From the NCBI GenBank assembly GCA_964615845.1, contig CAZTRC010000031.1, positions 1-5,392 of the forward strand: a DNA stretch of 5,392 bases, given 5' to 3'. Below the pieces are notes generated by a model that saw nothing but the letters and a program-made list of their open reading frames with translations, was not told where the DNA came from and ran no database searches. This document shows, piece by piece, positions 1 to 5,392 of this stretch (the first letter of the stretch is position 1; each line of letters opens with the position of its first letter). This DNA comes from CAYRQF01 sp964615845. Its GTDB lineage: Bacteria; Patescibacteriota; Minisyncoccia; Phycocordibacterales; CSBR16-119. A program made the translations under genes and the position numbers.

Positions 1-690
1 GGCACGCACTGCCCCGTCATGGATGTTACCAACGCGTGCAACAGTTTCCTCAATGCGCTTGAGATCGCCGTTGCGTTCGTTGAGGCCGGAAGGTACGCGT
101 CAGTACTCATCGCCACGGGAGAAGTGCCAAGCAAAGCGGCAAAGTACGAGATGGAGAGTCGACACTCTTTGACTCAGTACATACCTGGTTACACGTTCGG
201 AGATGCTGGGACGGCTGTACTGGTAGATCGAAAGGCCCGGGTTGCTTCTGTGGTGGACTCGTTCTTCTTCGCGGAAAGTAGCAATTGGGATGCCGCGATG
301 TTCCCTGGTGGCGGATCTCGTCACCTGAATGACAAAGCGGCTTATTTCTTTTCAGGAGATGCCACGACGCTCATGGAACCGTTTTTCCGCCACACAAAAG
401 GGCTCCTCGAAGACTTTTTGAAACGGAACGATATTTCCATGGACGACATTGAGCATGTCTTCGTCCATCAGGTCGCTGAGATGTTCTTGAACAGGGTTTG
501 CGATGACCTAAAGATCCCGAAATCGAAAATTGAGGTGACAATCAAGCAGTACGGAAACGTCGCGGCTGCGAGTCTACCACTCGCCCTCAATCTAAGGCTC
601 AGGAGTCAAACGCCAACACCTGGATCTCTCGGACTCTTCATCGGTCTCGCCGGTGGTATCAGCATCGGGTTTACGCTGGTGAAGTTCTAG
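1..690 (+). CDS. 3-oxoacyl-ACP synthase III / OleA-like ketoacyl synthase, 5'-truncated
   Basis: This thiolase-fold enzyme likely catalyses decarboxylative or head-to-head Claisen condensation of acyl thioesters in the cytoplasm. The window opens inside the gene: codons are in frame from base 1, giving 229 residues. About 100 N-terminal residues are missing compared with the usual 320-340. The ATG at 19 is internal, because it precedes the active-site strand. The nucleophile Cys sits in DVTNACNSFL (codon 37-39), the catalytic His in VHQVAEM (466-468) and the catalytic Asn in YGNVAAASLPLAL (556-558), so the Cys-His-Asn triad is complete. FGDAGTAVLVD (codons from 196) matches the FabH FGDGAGAV segment, and GLAGGISIGFTLVKF closes the fold as in FabH. 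The NAC and HQV contexts resemble OleA as much as FabH. With the ligase and SDR downstream I lean to OleA-like, but the sequence does not settle chain length or donor. The gene is more GC-rich than the three that follow. Confidence 0.93.
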   Translation, partial: GTHCPVMDVTNACNSFLNALEIAVAFVEAGRYASVLIATGEVPSKAAKYEMESRHSLTQYIPGYTFGDAGTAVLVDRKARVASVVDSFFFAESSNWDAAMFPGGGSRHLNDKAAYFFSGDATTLMEPFFRHTKGLLEDFLKRNDISMDDIEHVFVHQVAEMFLNRVCDDLKIPKSKIEVTIKQYGNVAAASLPLALNLRLRSQTPTPGSLGLFIGLAGGISIGFTLVKF

Positions 691-709
691 AGCTCTTGGT
701 ACGAAATTC

Positions 710-750
710 GAAGGGGTCTGTGCGCCACGCATGGGCCCCTTCTTTATTTA
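710..750 (+). terminator. Strong rho-independent terminator after the ketoacyl synthase gene
   Basis: Bases 710-724 pair with 728-742 without a break. The 15-bp stem contains three G-U pairs (717/735, 719/733, 720/732) and closes on a 3-nt loop, CCA (725-727). It is followed by the T-rich run TTTATTTAT (743-751). It lies 20 nt after the ketoacyl synthase stop. No A-tract precedes the stem, so it should act on the + strand only. It separates the synthase transcript from the ligase transcript. Confidence 0.9.
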
Positions 751-760
751 TCCAATATTG

Positions 761-766
761 TATAAT
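761..766 (+). promoter_or_regulatory. Consensus -10 box (TATAAT) for the ligase-SDR unit
   Basis: TATAAT is an exact match to the sigma-70 -10 hexamer and sits between the terminator and the ligase ATG. The usual initiation distance puts the transcript start near 772-774, only about 5-7 nt before the ATG at 779. No good TTGACA-like -35 is visible 16-18 nt upstream, where the terminator's 3' arm and T-run lie. The match is visible in the sequence; promoter activity is inferred. Confidence 0.55.
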
Positions 767-778
767 TGCCCTAAAAGA

Positions 779-2317
779 ATGAAATACACCCTTTATTCAA
801 ACGCGATATTGGACAATCTAAAAACCAAGCTTTCCGACAACGAAAGTGTTCTTATCTATGATCATAGAAATCGTAAAGTTAACGGAATTCAGATTTTAGA
901 ATCCATCGATCGAATTGCCTGCGATCTCATAACTGCCGGAATAAAACAGGGAGACCGAGTTATTTTTTTAGTCAGACCTTCGATTGAATCAATACTGTAT
1001 TTTTTTGCTTTACTGAGGGCTGGCGCGATTGTCGTGCTCGTCGACCCTGAAATGGGGCAAGAAAACTTCGTGAGTCGGATTAAATTCTCGAAGTCACGTT
1101 TCATTTTACAAGACAGAGTTTTAGAAAAAGTAGAAAGATATTCTTTCGTAAAACCGATACTCAGATTCTTCAATATTTGGTTCCCTGACAAATTACCAAT
1201 TCCAAATGAAAATAAAATTACTATAAAAACTCTCGAGTCAATCTTAGAAACAAAAACGACGGATATTTTCCAAGAAAAACTGATTGATGCCGATGAAGAC
1301 ATGCTCATCATATTTACTTCCGGCACCGTCACTGAGCCCAAAGGAGTCGTACATTCTTACCACTCCCTATCGAGTGCGCTAAACATAATATCTTCCGAAA
1401 TATCGATTTCAAAAAATGATTTCCTTTACGCCTCACAGTTTTATTTCTTGCTTATCGGTCTCATGGTTTCTGCTCGGACGTATATTCCTAAGAACAAAAG
1501 CTTCGACCCGGAAACTTTTCTAAGAATTTCTTCAAGATTTGGCATCACCTCGGCTTTTCTATTGCCGTACGAAGGAGAGATGATTTATAAGCATTGCGTA
1601 AAAAATAAAATCTTTATTCCGAACTCCTTTAAAACAATTCTGTTCGGTTCCGCTCCTGTAACCAAAGGATTCTTATCTAGATTTTCTACTATCTGCAACC
1701 CGTCATTAAAAGTATACGGGGTCTATGGCTCGACTGAAATATTACCGATATCCTTGGTAGAAATGCGTGAAAAAATAAATTATGCAGGAAAAGGAGATTT
1801 ACTTGGCAAACCAGTGAAAAAAGTATCGGTTAAGATTTCAGATGACGAAGAAATACTCGTCGCGGGACCGCAATTATTCGCCAAGTACCTGAGCGACAAG
1901 GAAAATGCCAAATATTTCTTTTCCGGAGATTTGGGAGAAATCGACGCCGAAGGAAATCTGGTGTTGCTTGGACGCAAAAAAGATATGATTATTCGCAGAG
2001 GATTTAATATTTATCCAACCTTGTTTGAGACCAGCATTGGTAAAATACCCGGAATCGAAGAGTGTAGCATGGTGGGAATATACGATGATCGAACAGAGGA
2101 CGAAAAAGTTGTTCTTTTTGTGGTTTCAGATTCTAATAATTTGAGCTTTAAAGACAAATTAAAAAAAATGCTGATATCCGGAGAATATTCTATTGATAGC
2201 CAAGCTTACCCCGACGAGATCATTTTCATTGATGACATGCCAAGATCTGGAAGGAGTAAAAAGATTGATAAAAGAAGATTACAAGCTTTGGCGCGCGAAA
2301 AGATATGTCTGCAATAG
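779..2317 (+). CDS. AMP-dependent acyl ligase (ANL superfamily; OleC-like or acyl-CoA/acyl-ACP synthetase)
   Basis: It activates a carboxylic acid with ATP as an acyl-adenylate, which then goes to CoA/ACP or, in OleC, closes a beta-lactone. The ATG at 731 in the same frame lies in the 3' arm of the terminator hairpin, so I start at 779 (MKYTLYSNAI), giving 512 residues, normal for the family. The A3 phosphate loop is FTSGTVTEPKGVV (residues 179-191). A5 is VYGSTEILPIS (315-325), whose EILP/EALP-type tail recalls OleC. A7 is FSGDLGEID (381-389). A8 and the hinge are GRKKDMIIRRGFNIYP (398-413). The C-terminal catalytic lysine is probably K494 or K495 in SGRSKKIDKRRL. All core motifs are intact. 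No Shine-Dalgarno motif is seen before the ATG. The 3' end overlaps the SDR by 13 nt. The A8 region looks like ordinary acyl-CoA synthetases, so beta-lactone synthetase activity is inference from context. Confidence 0.93.
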   Translation: MKYTLYSNAILDNLKTKLSDNESVLIYDHRNRKVNGIQILESIDRIACDLITAGIKQGDRVIFLVRPSIESILYFFALLRAGAIVVLVDPEMGQENFVSRIKFSKSRFILQDRVLEKVERYSFVKPILRFFNIWFPDKLPIPNENKITIKTLESILETKTTDIFQEKLIDADEDMLIIFTSGTVTEPKGVVHSYHSLSSALNIISSEISISKNDFLYASQFYFLLIGLMVSARTYIPKNKSFDPETFLRISSRFGITSAFLLPYEGEMIYKHCVKNKIFIPNSFKTILFGSAPVTKGFLSRFSTICNPSLKVYGVYGSTEILPISLVEMREKINYAGKGDLLGKPVKKVSVKISDDEEILVAGPQLFAKYLSDKENAKYFFSGDLGEIDAEGNLVLLGRKKDMIIRRGFNIYPTLFETSIGKIPGIEECSMVGIYDDRTEDEKVVLFVVSDSNNLSFKDKLKKMLISGEYSIDSQAYPDEIIFIDDMPRSGRSKKIDKRRLQALAREKICLQ

Positions 2318-3222
2318 CTGTAACTGGCGCAACCGGCTTTGTAGGCGGCTTTGTGGCGAATTATTTGGAATCAAAAGGTTACAAAGTTTATCGGTTTGGA
2401 AGGAAAGATATGAAGGGCGTATTACGCTGGGATATTTCTGAAGGTCCTTACCCCCGACCCCTCGCGATCGACTCTGTCGTTCATTGCGCTGCCTGTGTCG
2501 ACGACTGGGCATCGTATGCTAGGTCTTACTCTGCCAATGTACTGGGGACTCAAAATATATTGAAATCGTTTAAAAACACATCACAATTTATTTATATAAG
2601 TTCGGCAAGCGTCTACAATGCTTTTTGTAGACAAGTAACAATTTCAGAAAATGAGTGTCTCGACGGGAGTCTACTAAACGCCTACAGTAAGACCAAATTA
2701 CTCGGGGAAAAAGAAGTCGAAAAATCAAACATACTCTCAAGGGTTATTTTACGACCGCACATCATTTACGGTCCAGGCGACACAACTATCGGGCCAAGAA
2801 TCAGACAAGCGATCAAGTTTGGATATTTACCCATACCGGGCGATGGTAAAAACAGGATTTCTTTTACTCACGTGGAAAATTTGGCACAAGCTATATTGAA
2901 ATCTATCGAAATTTCAAAAAGCGGAATTTCAATTTACAATGTCACTGACTCAGAGCCTATTACCCTATCCGAGGCGTTGAAACAATTTAAGAGTCTTAAT
3001 CACTTAAACTTCGAGGAATTTTTTATACCGCGAAAATTGTGTTTCGTTGTCGGGTACGTTCTGGAGTTTTTTTATAGGATGTTTGGAATCAAAAGACCTC
3101 CACTGCTAACCAGATATATAGTTGACCAAATGTCGAGCGATCATATCTTTGACATATCCAAAGCAAAAAAAGAATTGGGGTATAGCCCTACCAAGAACAC
3201 GAAAGAGGATTTTCTGATATAA
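2305..3222 (+). CDS. NAD(P)-dependent epimerase/dehydratase-family SDR, 3-beta-HSD/OleD-like reductase
   Basis: This is an extended short-chain dehydrogenase/reductase of 305 residues. Its Rossmann dinucleotide loop is TGATGFVGG (residues 7-15, GxxGxxG). The HCAA segment (60-63) follows beta-4. YISSASVY (97-104) supplies the catalytic Ser/Thr, and YSKTK (127-131) is the YxxxK pair, Y127 and K131. The substrate-side strand RPHIIYGPGDTTIGPRI (150-166), then GDGKNRISFTHVENLAQA (179-196) and the C-terminal DISKAKKELGYSP (283-295), match the 3-beta-HSD/OleD subgroup. There the substrate is a 2-alkyl-3-ketoalkanoate or a sterol. A hydrophobic stretch, CFVVGYVLEFFYRMFGI (246-262), could contact lipid or a partner. 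The start codon lies inside the ligase gene, 13 nt before its stop, which indicates one operon and likely translational coupling. I infer reduction of the condensed beta-keto product; sugar-nucleotide epimerisation is less likely because no sugar genes are nearby. Confidence 0.9.
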   Translation: MSAIAVTGATGFVGGFVANYLESKGYKVYRFGRKDMKGVLRWDISEGPYPRPLAIDSVVHCAACVDDWASYARSYSANVLGTQNILKSFKNTSQFIYISSASVYNAFCRQVTISENECLDGSLLNAYSKTKLLGEKEVEKSNILSRVILRPHIIYGPGDTTIGPRIRQAIKFGYLPIPGDGKNRISFTHVENLAQAILKSIEISKSGISIYNVTDSEPITLSEALKQFKSLNHLNFEEFFIPRKLCFVVGYVLEFFYRMFGIKRPPLLTRYIVDQMSSDHIFDISKAKKELGYSPTKNTKEDFLI

Positions 3223-3223
3223 T
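3215..3223 (+). promoter_or_regulatory. Extended -10 promoter element before the SRPBCC gene
   Basis: TGATATAAT is a perfect TGnTATAAT extended -10. It overlaps the SDR stop codon (TAA 3220-3222). A start site near 3230 would give a leader of about 35 nt before the ATG at 3265. Extended -10 promoters can work without a -35, and none is evident. The surrounding AT-richness makes a chance match possible. If real, the SRPBCC gene has its own transcript in addition to readthrough from the ligase-SDR operon. Confidence 0.45.
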
Positions 3224-3264
3224 TTGGCTTATAAGCATGTATATTATTTTTTAATATTTTAAAT

Positions 3265-3708
3265 ATGGAAAAAATAAAAGTAACCAAAAGTCTAGAAATT
3301 AATGCGTCGCCAGAGAAAATCTTTAATTTTATTACTGACCCTTCAAACATACCTTCAATCCTCCCTGGTTTGATTGAAAACAGTAATGTACCAGACCTTC
3401 CTCTTACTGCCGGGGCAAAGTTTGATTATAAGTATCAGATGTACGGCTTCATAATGGATGGACAATGGATAGTCGACGAAATCCAAGCCCCAACATTGTA
3501 TAAGGCTCATACGACCGGTGGTACCGAAAGCTGGTGGACCCAGGAAATCTCCGGCGATGAAGAAAAATCCACAGTTACCCTAACCGTTGAATACGAGATG
3601 CCACAGGGTATCTTGGCCAAAATAAAAGCTAAGGCGCTCGCATCCATCAATGAAAAAGAGGGAGATCATATGCTTCACAACCTCAAGACTGTTCTCGAAA
3701 TGGAATAG
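3265..3708 (+). CDS. SRPBCC (START/Bet v1-like) small-ligand-binding protein
   Basis: The 147-residue product has the length of a single-domain helix-grip SRPBCC protein (polyketide cyclase/START-like). The opening strand KVTKSLEINASPEKIFNFITDPSNIP (residues 5-30) is the typical N-terminal strand plus helix. A run of alternating strands follows, including FDYKYQMYGFIMDGQWIVDEI, then TGGTESWWTQEI and STVTLTVEYEMP. A long C-terminal amphipathic helix (about 112-145) closes the pocket. There is no signal peptide or membrane segment, so it is cytoplasmic. Members bind hydrophobic ligands and some catalyse cyclisation or dehydration of polyketides; no catalytic residue can be named here. The ATG at 3265 lacks an obvious ribosome-binding site, but no earlier in-frame start fits. 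It follows the SDR by 42 nt on the same strand and meets the diiron gene tail to tail. I infer a carrier or cyclase for a lipid intermediate. Confidence 0.88.
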   Translation: MEKIKVTKSLEINASPEKIFNFITDPSNIPSILPGLIENSNVPDLPLTAGAKFDYKYQMYGFIMDGQWIVDEIQAPTLYKAHTTGGTESWWTQEISGDEEKSTVTLTVEYEMPQGILAKIKAKALASINEKEGDHMLHNLKTVLEME

Positions 3709-3710
3709 AA

Positions 3711-4613
3711 TTAGATTTTTGCGCCCAAGAACTTTCTCCAAACCATTTTGGTAAACCAATTAAAGCCGTTCCATCCTCGGACGAAATCCGTGGCTTTTCC
3801 CAAGCAATTTTCTGAAAATTTCTGTTTCAATCCTCGATATGCCGTCTTGTAATATTTTTTCGGATCAAGTCCTATTCTTTGCAGTATTTCTTTCCTGACA
3901 TAGAGCGTTCTCATGAAATAAATATTCAAGCACACTACGATACTGTATATGGATCTCCTGAAAAATCCGGCGTTCTCTGTATATCTTTTGAGCAATAATT
4001 CCGCAAAATACATGTGTCTGTCCTCCTCGATCTTATGAAGTTCGGATATTTTGGCAAGCACCGGATACATGTTTTGTTGTTTGATAATTTCGGCCCCATA
4101 CATGTCTGTTACAAGCTCGATAGCCAACACCGACATAAAAACGATATCGTCGGGCATAAATCTCGTCGTAAACCACCCTACGAACCGATGTAATTTTCTG
4201 GCCGGTACAGTCTTTATTTTTAGAGTTTCAATGGCTCTCGAAAACATTTGTTGATGGCAAGTTTCTTCAAAAATCTCGATCAAAAGATAGCGATACTCTG
4301 CCGACACATTGTTGTGCAGACTTACAAGATACCTATAAAAAAACAAGCAGGCTAGCCCTTCAGACCATCCGTAAGAATACATGGCTTGACCGACTTCGGA
4401 TTTCGCCAACTCTGTCTTTTGTGAGCTGGTCAACGTATCAAATAATTCATCCCCATACAATGAAAATAGTGTTTTGGGCATGAACTCAAAGGTATCCTTT
4501 GGCTCCATTTCCCAAGGAATAAAAGTGTCAGGATTAATCGGGGCATCTTTGCTTATTTTTATTAGATGCTCTATTTCTCGTATTTCTATTGGTGTGAGTT
4601 TTCTTTTTAGCAT
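3711..4613 (-). CDS. AurF-like diiron oxygenase (ferritin-like, p-aminobenzoate N-oxygenase family)
   Basis: The 300-residue helical protein carries a full set of diiron ligands in the AurF arrangement: Glu85 (GWSEGL), Glu117 and His120 (EETCH), Glu166 (LAIELVTD), then His193, Glu197 and His200 (HKIEEDRH). This matches the AurF pattern of E, ExxH, E, HxxxExxH, with the same 27-residue step from the fourth Glu to the first His of the last motif. Family members use O2 at a dinuclear iron site to oxidise amines (AurF, CmlI) and other substrates. The ATG at 4613 is preceded by AAAAAGG four nt upstream (minus strand), a short but plausible ribosome-binding site. The gene lies 19 nt after the methyltransferase on the same strand. 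It is AT-rich like the ligase and unlike the methyltransferase. The C-terminal third (about 215-300) is basic and aromatic with no predicted signal. The substrate is unknown; oxidation of a cluster-made lipid is inference. Confidence 0.88.
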   Translation of the reverse strand: MLKRKLTPIEIREIEHLIKISKDAPINPDTFIPWEMEPKDTFEFMPKTLFSLYGDELFDTLTSSQKTELAKSEVGQAMYSYGWSEGLACLFFYRYLVSLHNNVSAEYRYLLIEIFEETCHQQMFSRAIETLKIKTVPARKLHRFVGWFTTRFMPDDIVFMSVLAIELVTDMYGAEIIKQQNMYPVLAKISELHKIEEDRHMYFAELLLKRYTENAGFFRRSIYSIVVCLNIYFMRTLYVRKEILQRIGLDPKKYYKTAYRGLKQKFSENCLGKATDFVRGWNGFNWFTKMVWRKFLGAKI

Positions 4614-4632
4614 AGCGCCTTTTTATATAACA

Positions 4633-5391
4633 CTATGTGATTATCTTTCTCAAAACCAAACACATAAAAAGCGGGATTTCTTTGCGGGCTTTGTCTTCGG
4701 CTCTAGCCTGTGGACCGGGTTCGCTTTTGCGGTGGGAAATCCATTCTTCTATCTTGGCGATGGCAAAACCAGCTTTGGCGAAAGCTTTCGAGTACACCTG
4801 AAGCGGACGATGGTAACTCAAAGTCATTTCTTTTTTCGTCTGCTTGCCCGGCGTCATGTCTATTTTTATTTCCATTTCGCTCATGTAAGCGTCGACGCGA
4901 CGGTATTGCGTTTTATTTTCCGTATCCATCCCCCACCCCGAGTTTTGCGGCACACGAAATGCTGGATGATTGAGGACGAGCACGACACGACCGCCGTCTT
5001 TCAAAAGTCGGTCTAAATTCTTCGCTACCGCACCCAAGTCTTTCATGTTCTGAAGCGCGAGAACGATCGTGATGACATCAAACTTTTCTCCCGCGAGAAT
5101 TTTCGGATCTTCGGCATTCCCGACGACGAATTTCGCGCTTGGAAATTTCTTCTTGGCAATTTCCACAAGAGGCTTCCCTATTTCAACACCCGTCACGTCC
5201 TTCGAAATTTGCAAAAACTTTTCGATGAAATAACCCTGGCCACAGCCGAGTTCCAAAAGTGATTCGCCTGCTTTCAGGTCCACCACTCGCAACAAATTCG
5301 GCGCCACCACCTGCGCGTGATAAGTATTGTCGCTCTCCAAATGCTTGTCGTACCACTCAGCCACATTTCCCCAGGATGTTTGTTTTTGCAT
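4633..5391 (-). CDS. Class I SAM-dependent methyltransferase
   Basis: The 252-residue product has a complete class I Rossmann core. Motif I is LLELGCGQGYF (residues 45-55), the acidic end of beta-2 is TGVEIGK (Glu70), and motif III-like residues VGNAEDPKIL (90-99) follow. FDVITIVLALQNMKD (104-118) is the beta-4 region, and LLKDGGRVVLVLNHPAFRVP (129-148) forms motif-IV/beta-5. The C-terminal half (about 155-252) is a family-specific cap with the conserved-looking segments YHRPLQVYSKAF and EEWISHRKSEPGP. I associate this layout with a methyltransferase common in Patescibacteria. The start MQKQTSW lies 1 nt from the window edge; an upstream in-frame start cannot be excluded. Only 19 nt separate it from the diiron gene, so co-transcription is likely. 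Its methyl acceptor cannot be read from the sequence; it may be a housekeeping neighbour rather than a pathway enzyme. Its GC content is higher than that of the neighbouring diiron gene. Confidence 0.9.
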   Translation of the reverse strand: MQKQTSWGNVAEWYDKHLESDNTYHAQVVAPNLLRVVDLKAGESLLELGCGQGYFIEKFLQISKDVTGVEIGKPLVEIAKKKFPSAKFVVGNAEDPKILAGEKFDVITIVLALQNMKDLGAVAKNLDRLLKDGGRVVLVLNHPAFRVPQNSGWGMDTENKTQYRRVDAYMSEMEIKIDMTPGKQTKKEMTLSYHRPLQVYSKAFAKAGFAIAKIEEWISHRKSEPGPQARAEDKARKEIPLFMCLVLRKIIT

Positions 5392-5392
5392 A

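Noticed and set aside
889..1341. A 150-residue open frame on the - strand inside the ligase gene
   Set aside because: It is a shadow of the ligase coding frame; the translation is Ser/Ile/Lys-rich with no domain pattern, and the + strand carries the intact ANL core.
2193..2441. An 82-residue + strand open frame across the ligase/SDR junction
   Set aside because: It overlaps two well-supported genes in a third frame, and its Cys/Arg-rich translation shows no conserved motif.
3691..3732. Possible hairpin GTTCT/AGAAC between the convergent genes
   Set aside because: The stem is only 5 bp with a loop of more than 30 nt and no following T-run, so it is not a credible terminator.
4710..4973. An 87-residue + strand open frame antisense to the methyltransferase
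   Set aside because: It is fully contained in a strong methyltransferase gene and has a Ser/Cys/Phe-rich shadow-type composition.
4474..5016. A 180-residue open frame on the + strand across the diiron gene start and the methyltransferase
   Set aside because: It runs antisense to two genes with clear family motifs, and its translation is low-complexity, Phe/Arg-rich and unlike any family I recognise.
1..5392. CRISPR arrays, tRNA/rRNA genes, insertion sequences or long repeats
   Set aside because: I saw no spaced direct repeats, tRNA-like cloverleaf, transposase motifs or terminal inverted repeats; almost the whole window is coding.

Overview
The window holds six protein-coding genes and reads like a chromosomal fragment from an uncultivated bacterium. 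The best taxonomic clue is the SAM methyltransferase at the right end. Its N-terminal WGNVAEWYDKHLE-type and C-terminal EEWISHRKSEPGP-type segments resemble a methyltransferase I associate with Candidate Phyla Radiation (Patescibacteria/Parcubacteria) genomes. That assignment is recall of a family pattern, not a search result, and the standard genetic code fits all six genes.

Layout, left to right. Positions 1-690 (+) carry the C-terminal two thirds of a KAS III/OleA-type ketoacyl synthase with its Cys-His-Asn triad. The gene ends just before a strong intrinsic terminator (710-750), which is followed directly by a consensus -10 box (761-766). Positions 779-2317 (+) encode an adenylate-forming acyl ligase, and 2305-3222 (+) an extended SDR (3-beta-HSD/OleD-like) overlapping it by 13 nt. 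After a short AT-rich spacer with an extended -10 element comes a small SRPBCC (START-like) protein at 3265-3708 (+). Convergent to it, only 2 nt away, is an AurF-like diiron protein at 3711-4613 (-). Upstream of that on the same strand, 19 nt away, is the methyltransferase at 4633-5391 (-).

The first three genes are the types used in long-chain olefin/beta-lactone biosynthesis: OleA condenses two acyl thioesters head to head, OleD reduces the beta-keto acid, and OleC adenylates the beta-hydroxy acid to a beta-lactone. The decarboxylating hydrolase OleB is not in the window. A lipid-pocket protein and a diiron oxygenase candidate are present instead. My working inference is a compact acyl-condensation pathway giving a modified lipid or small metabolite, with the SRPBCC protein handling a hydrophobic intermediate and the diiron enzyme oxidising it. 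A metabolic cluster of this kind would be unusual in a reduced Patescibacteria-like genome.

Base composition supports a mosaic. The ketoacyl synthase and methyltransferase are about 45-57% GC in lines counted by hand. The ligase and diiron genes are clearly more AT-rich (27-38% in sampled lines), the SDR looks AT-rich too, and the SRPBCC gene is intermediate.
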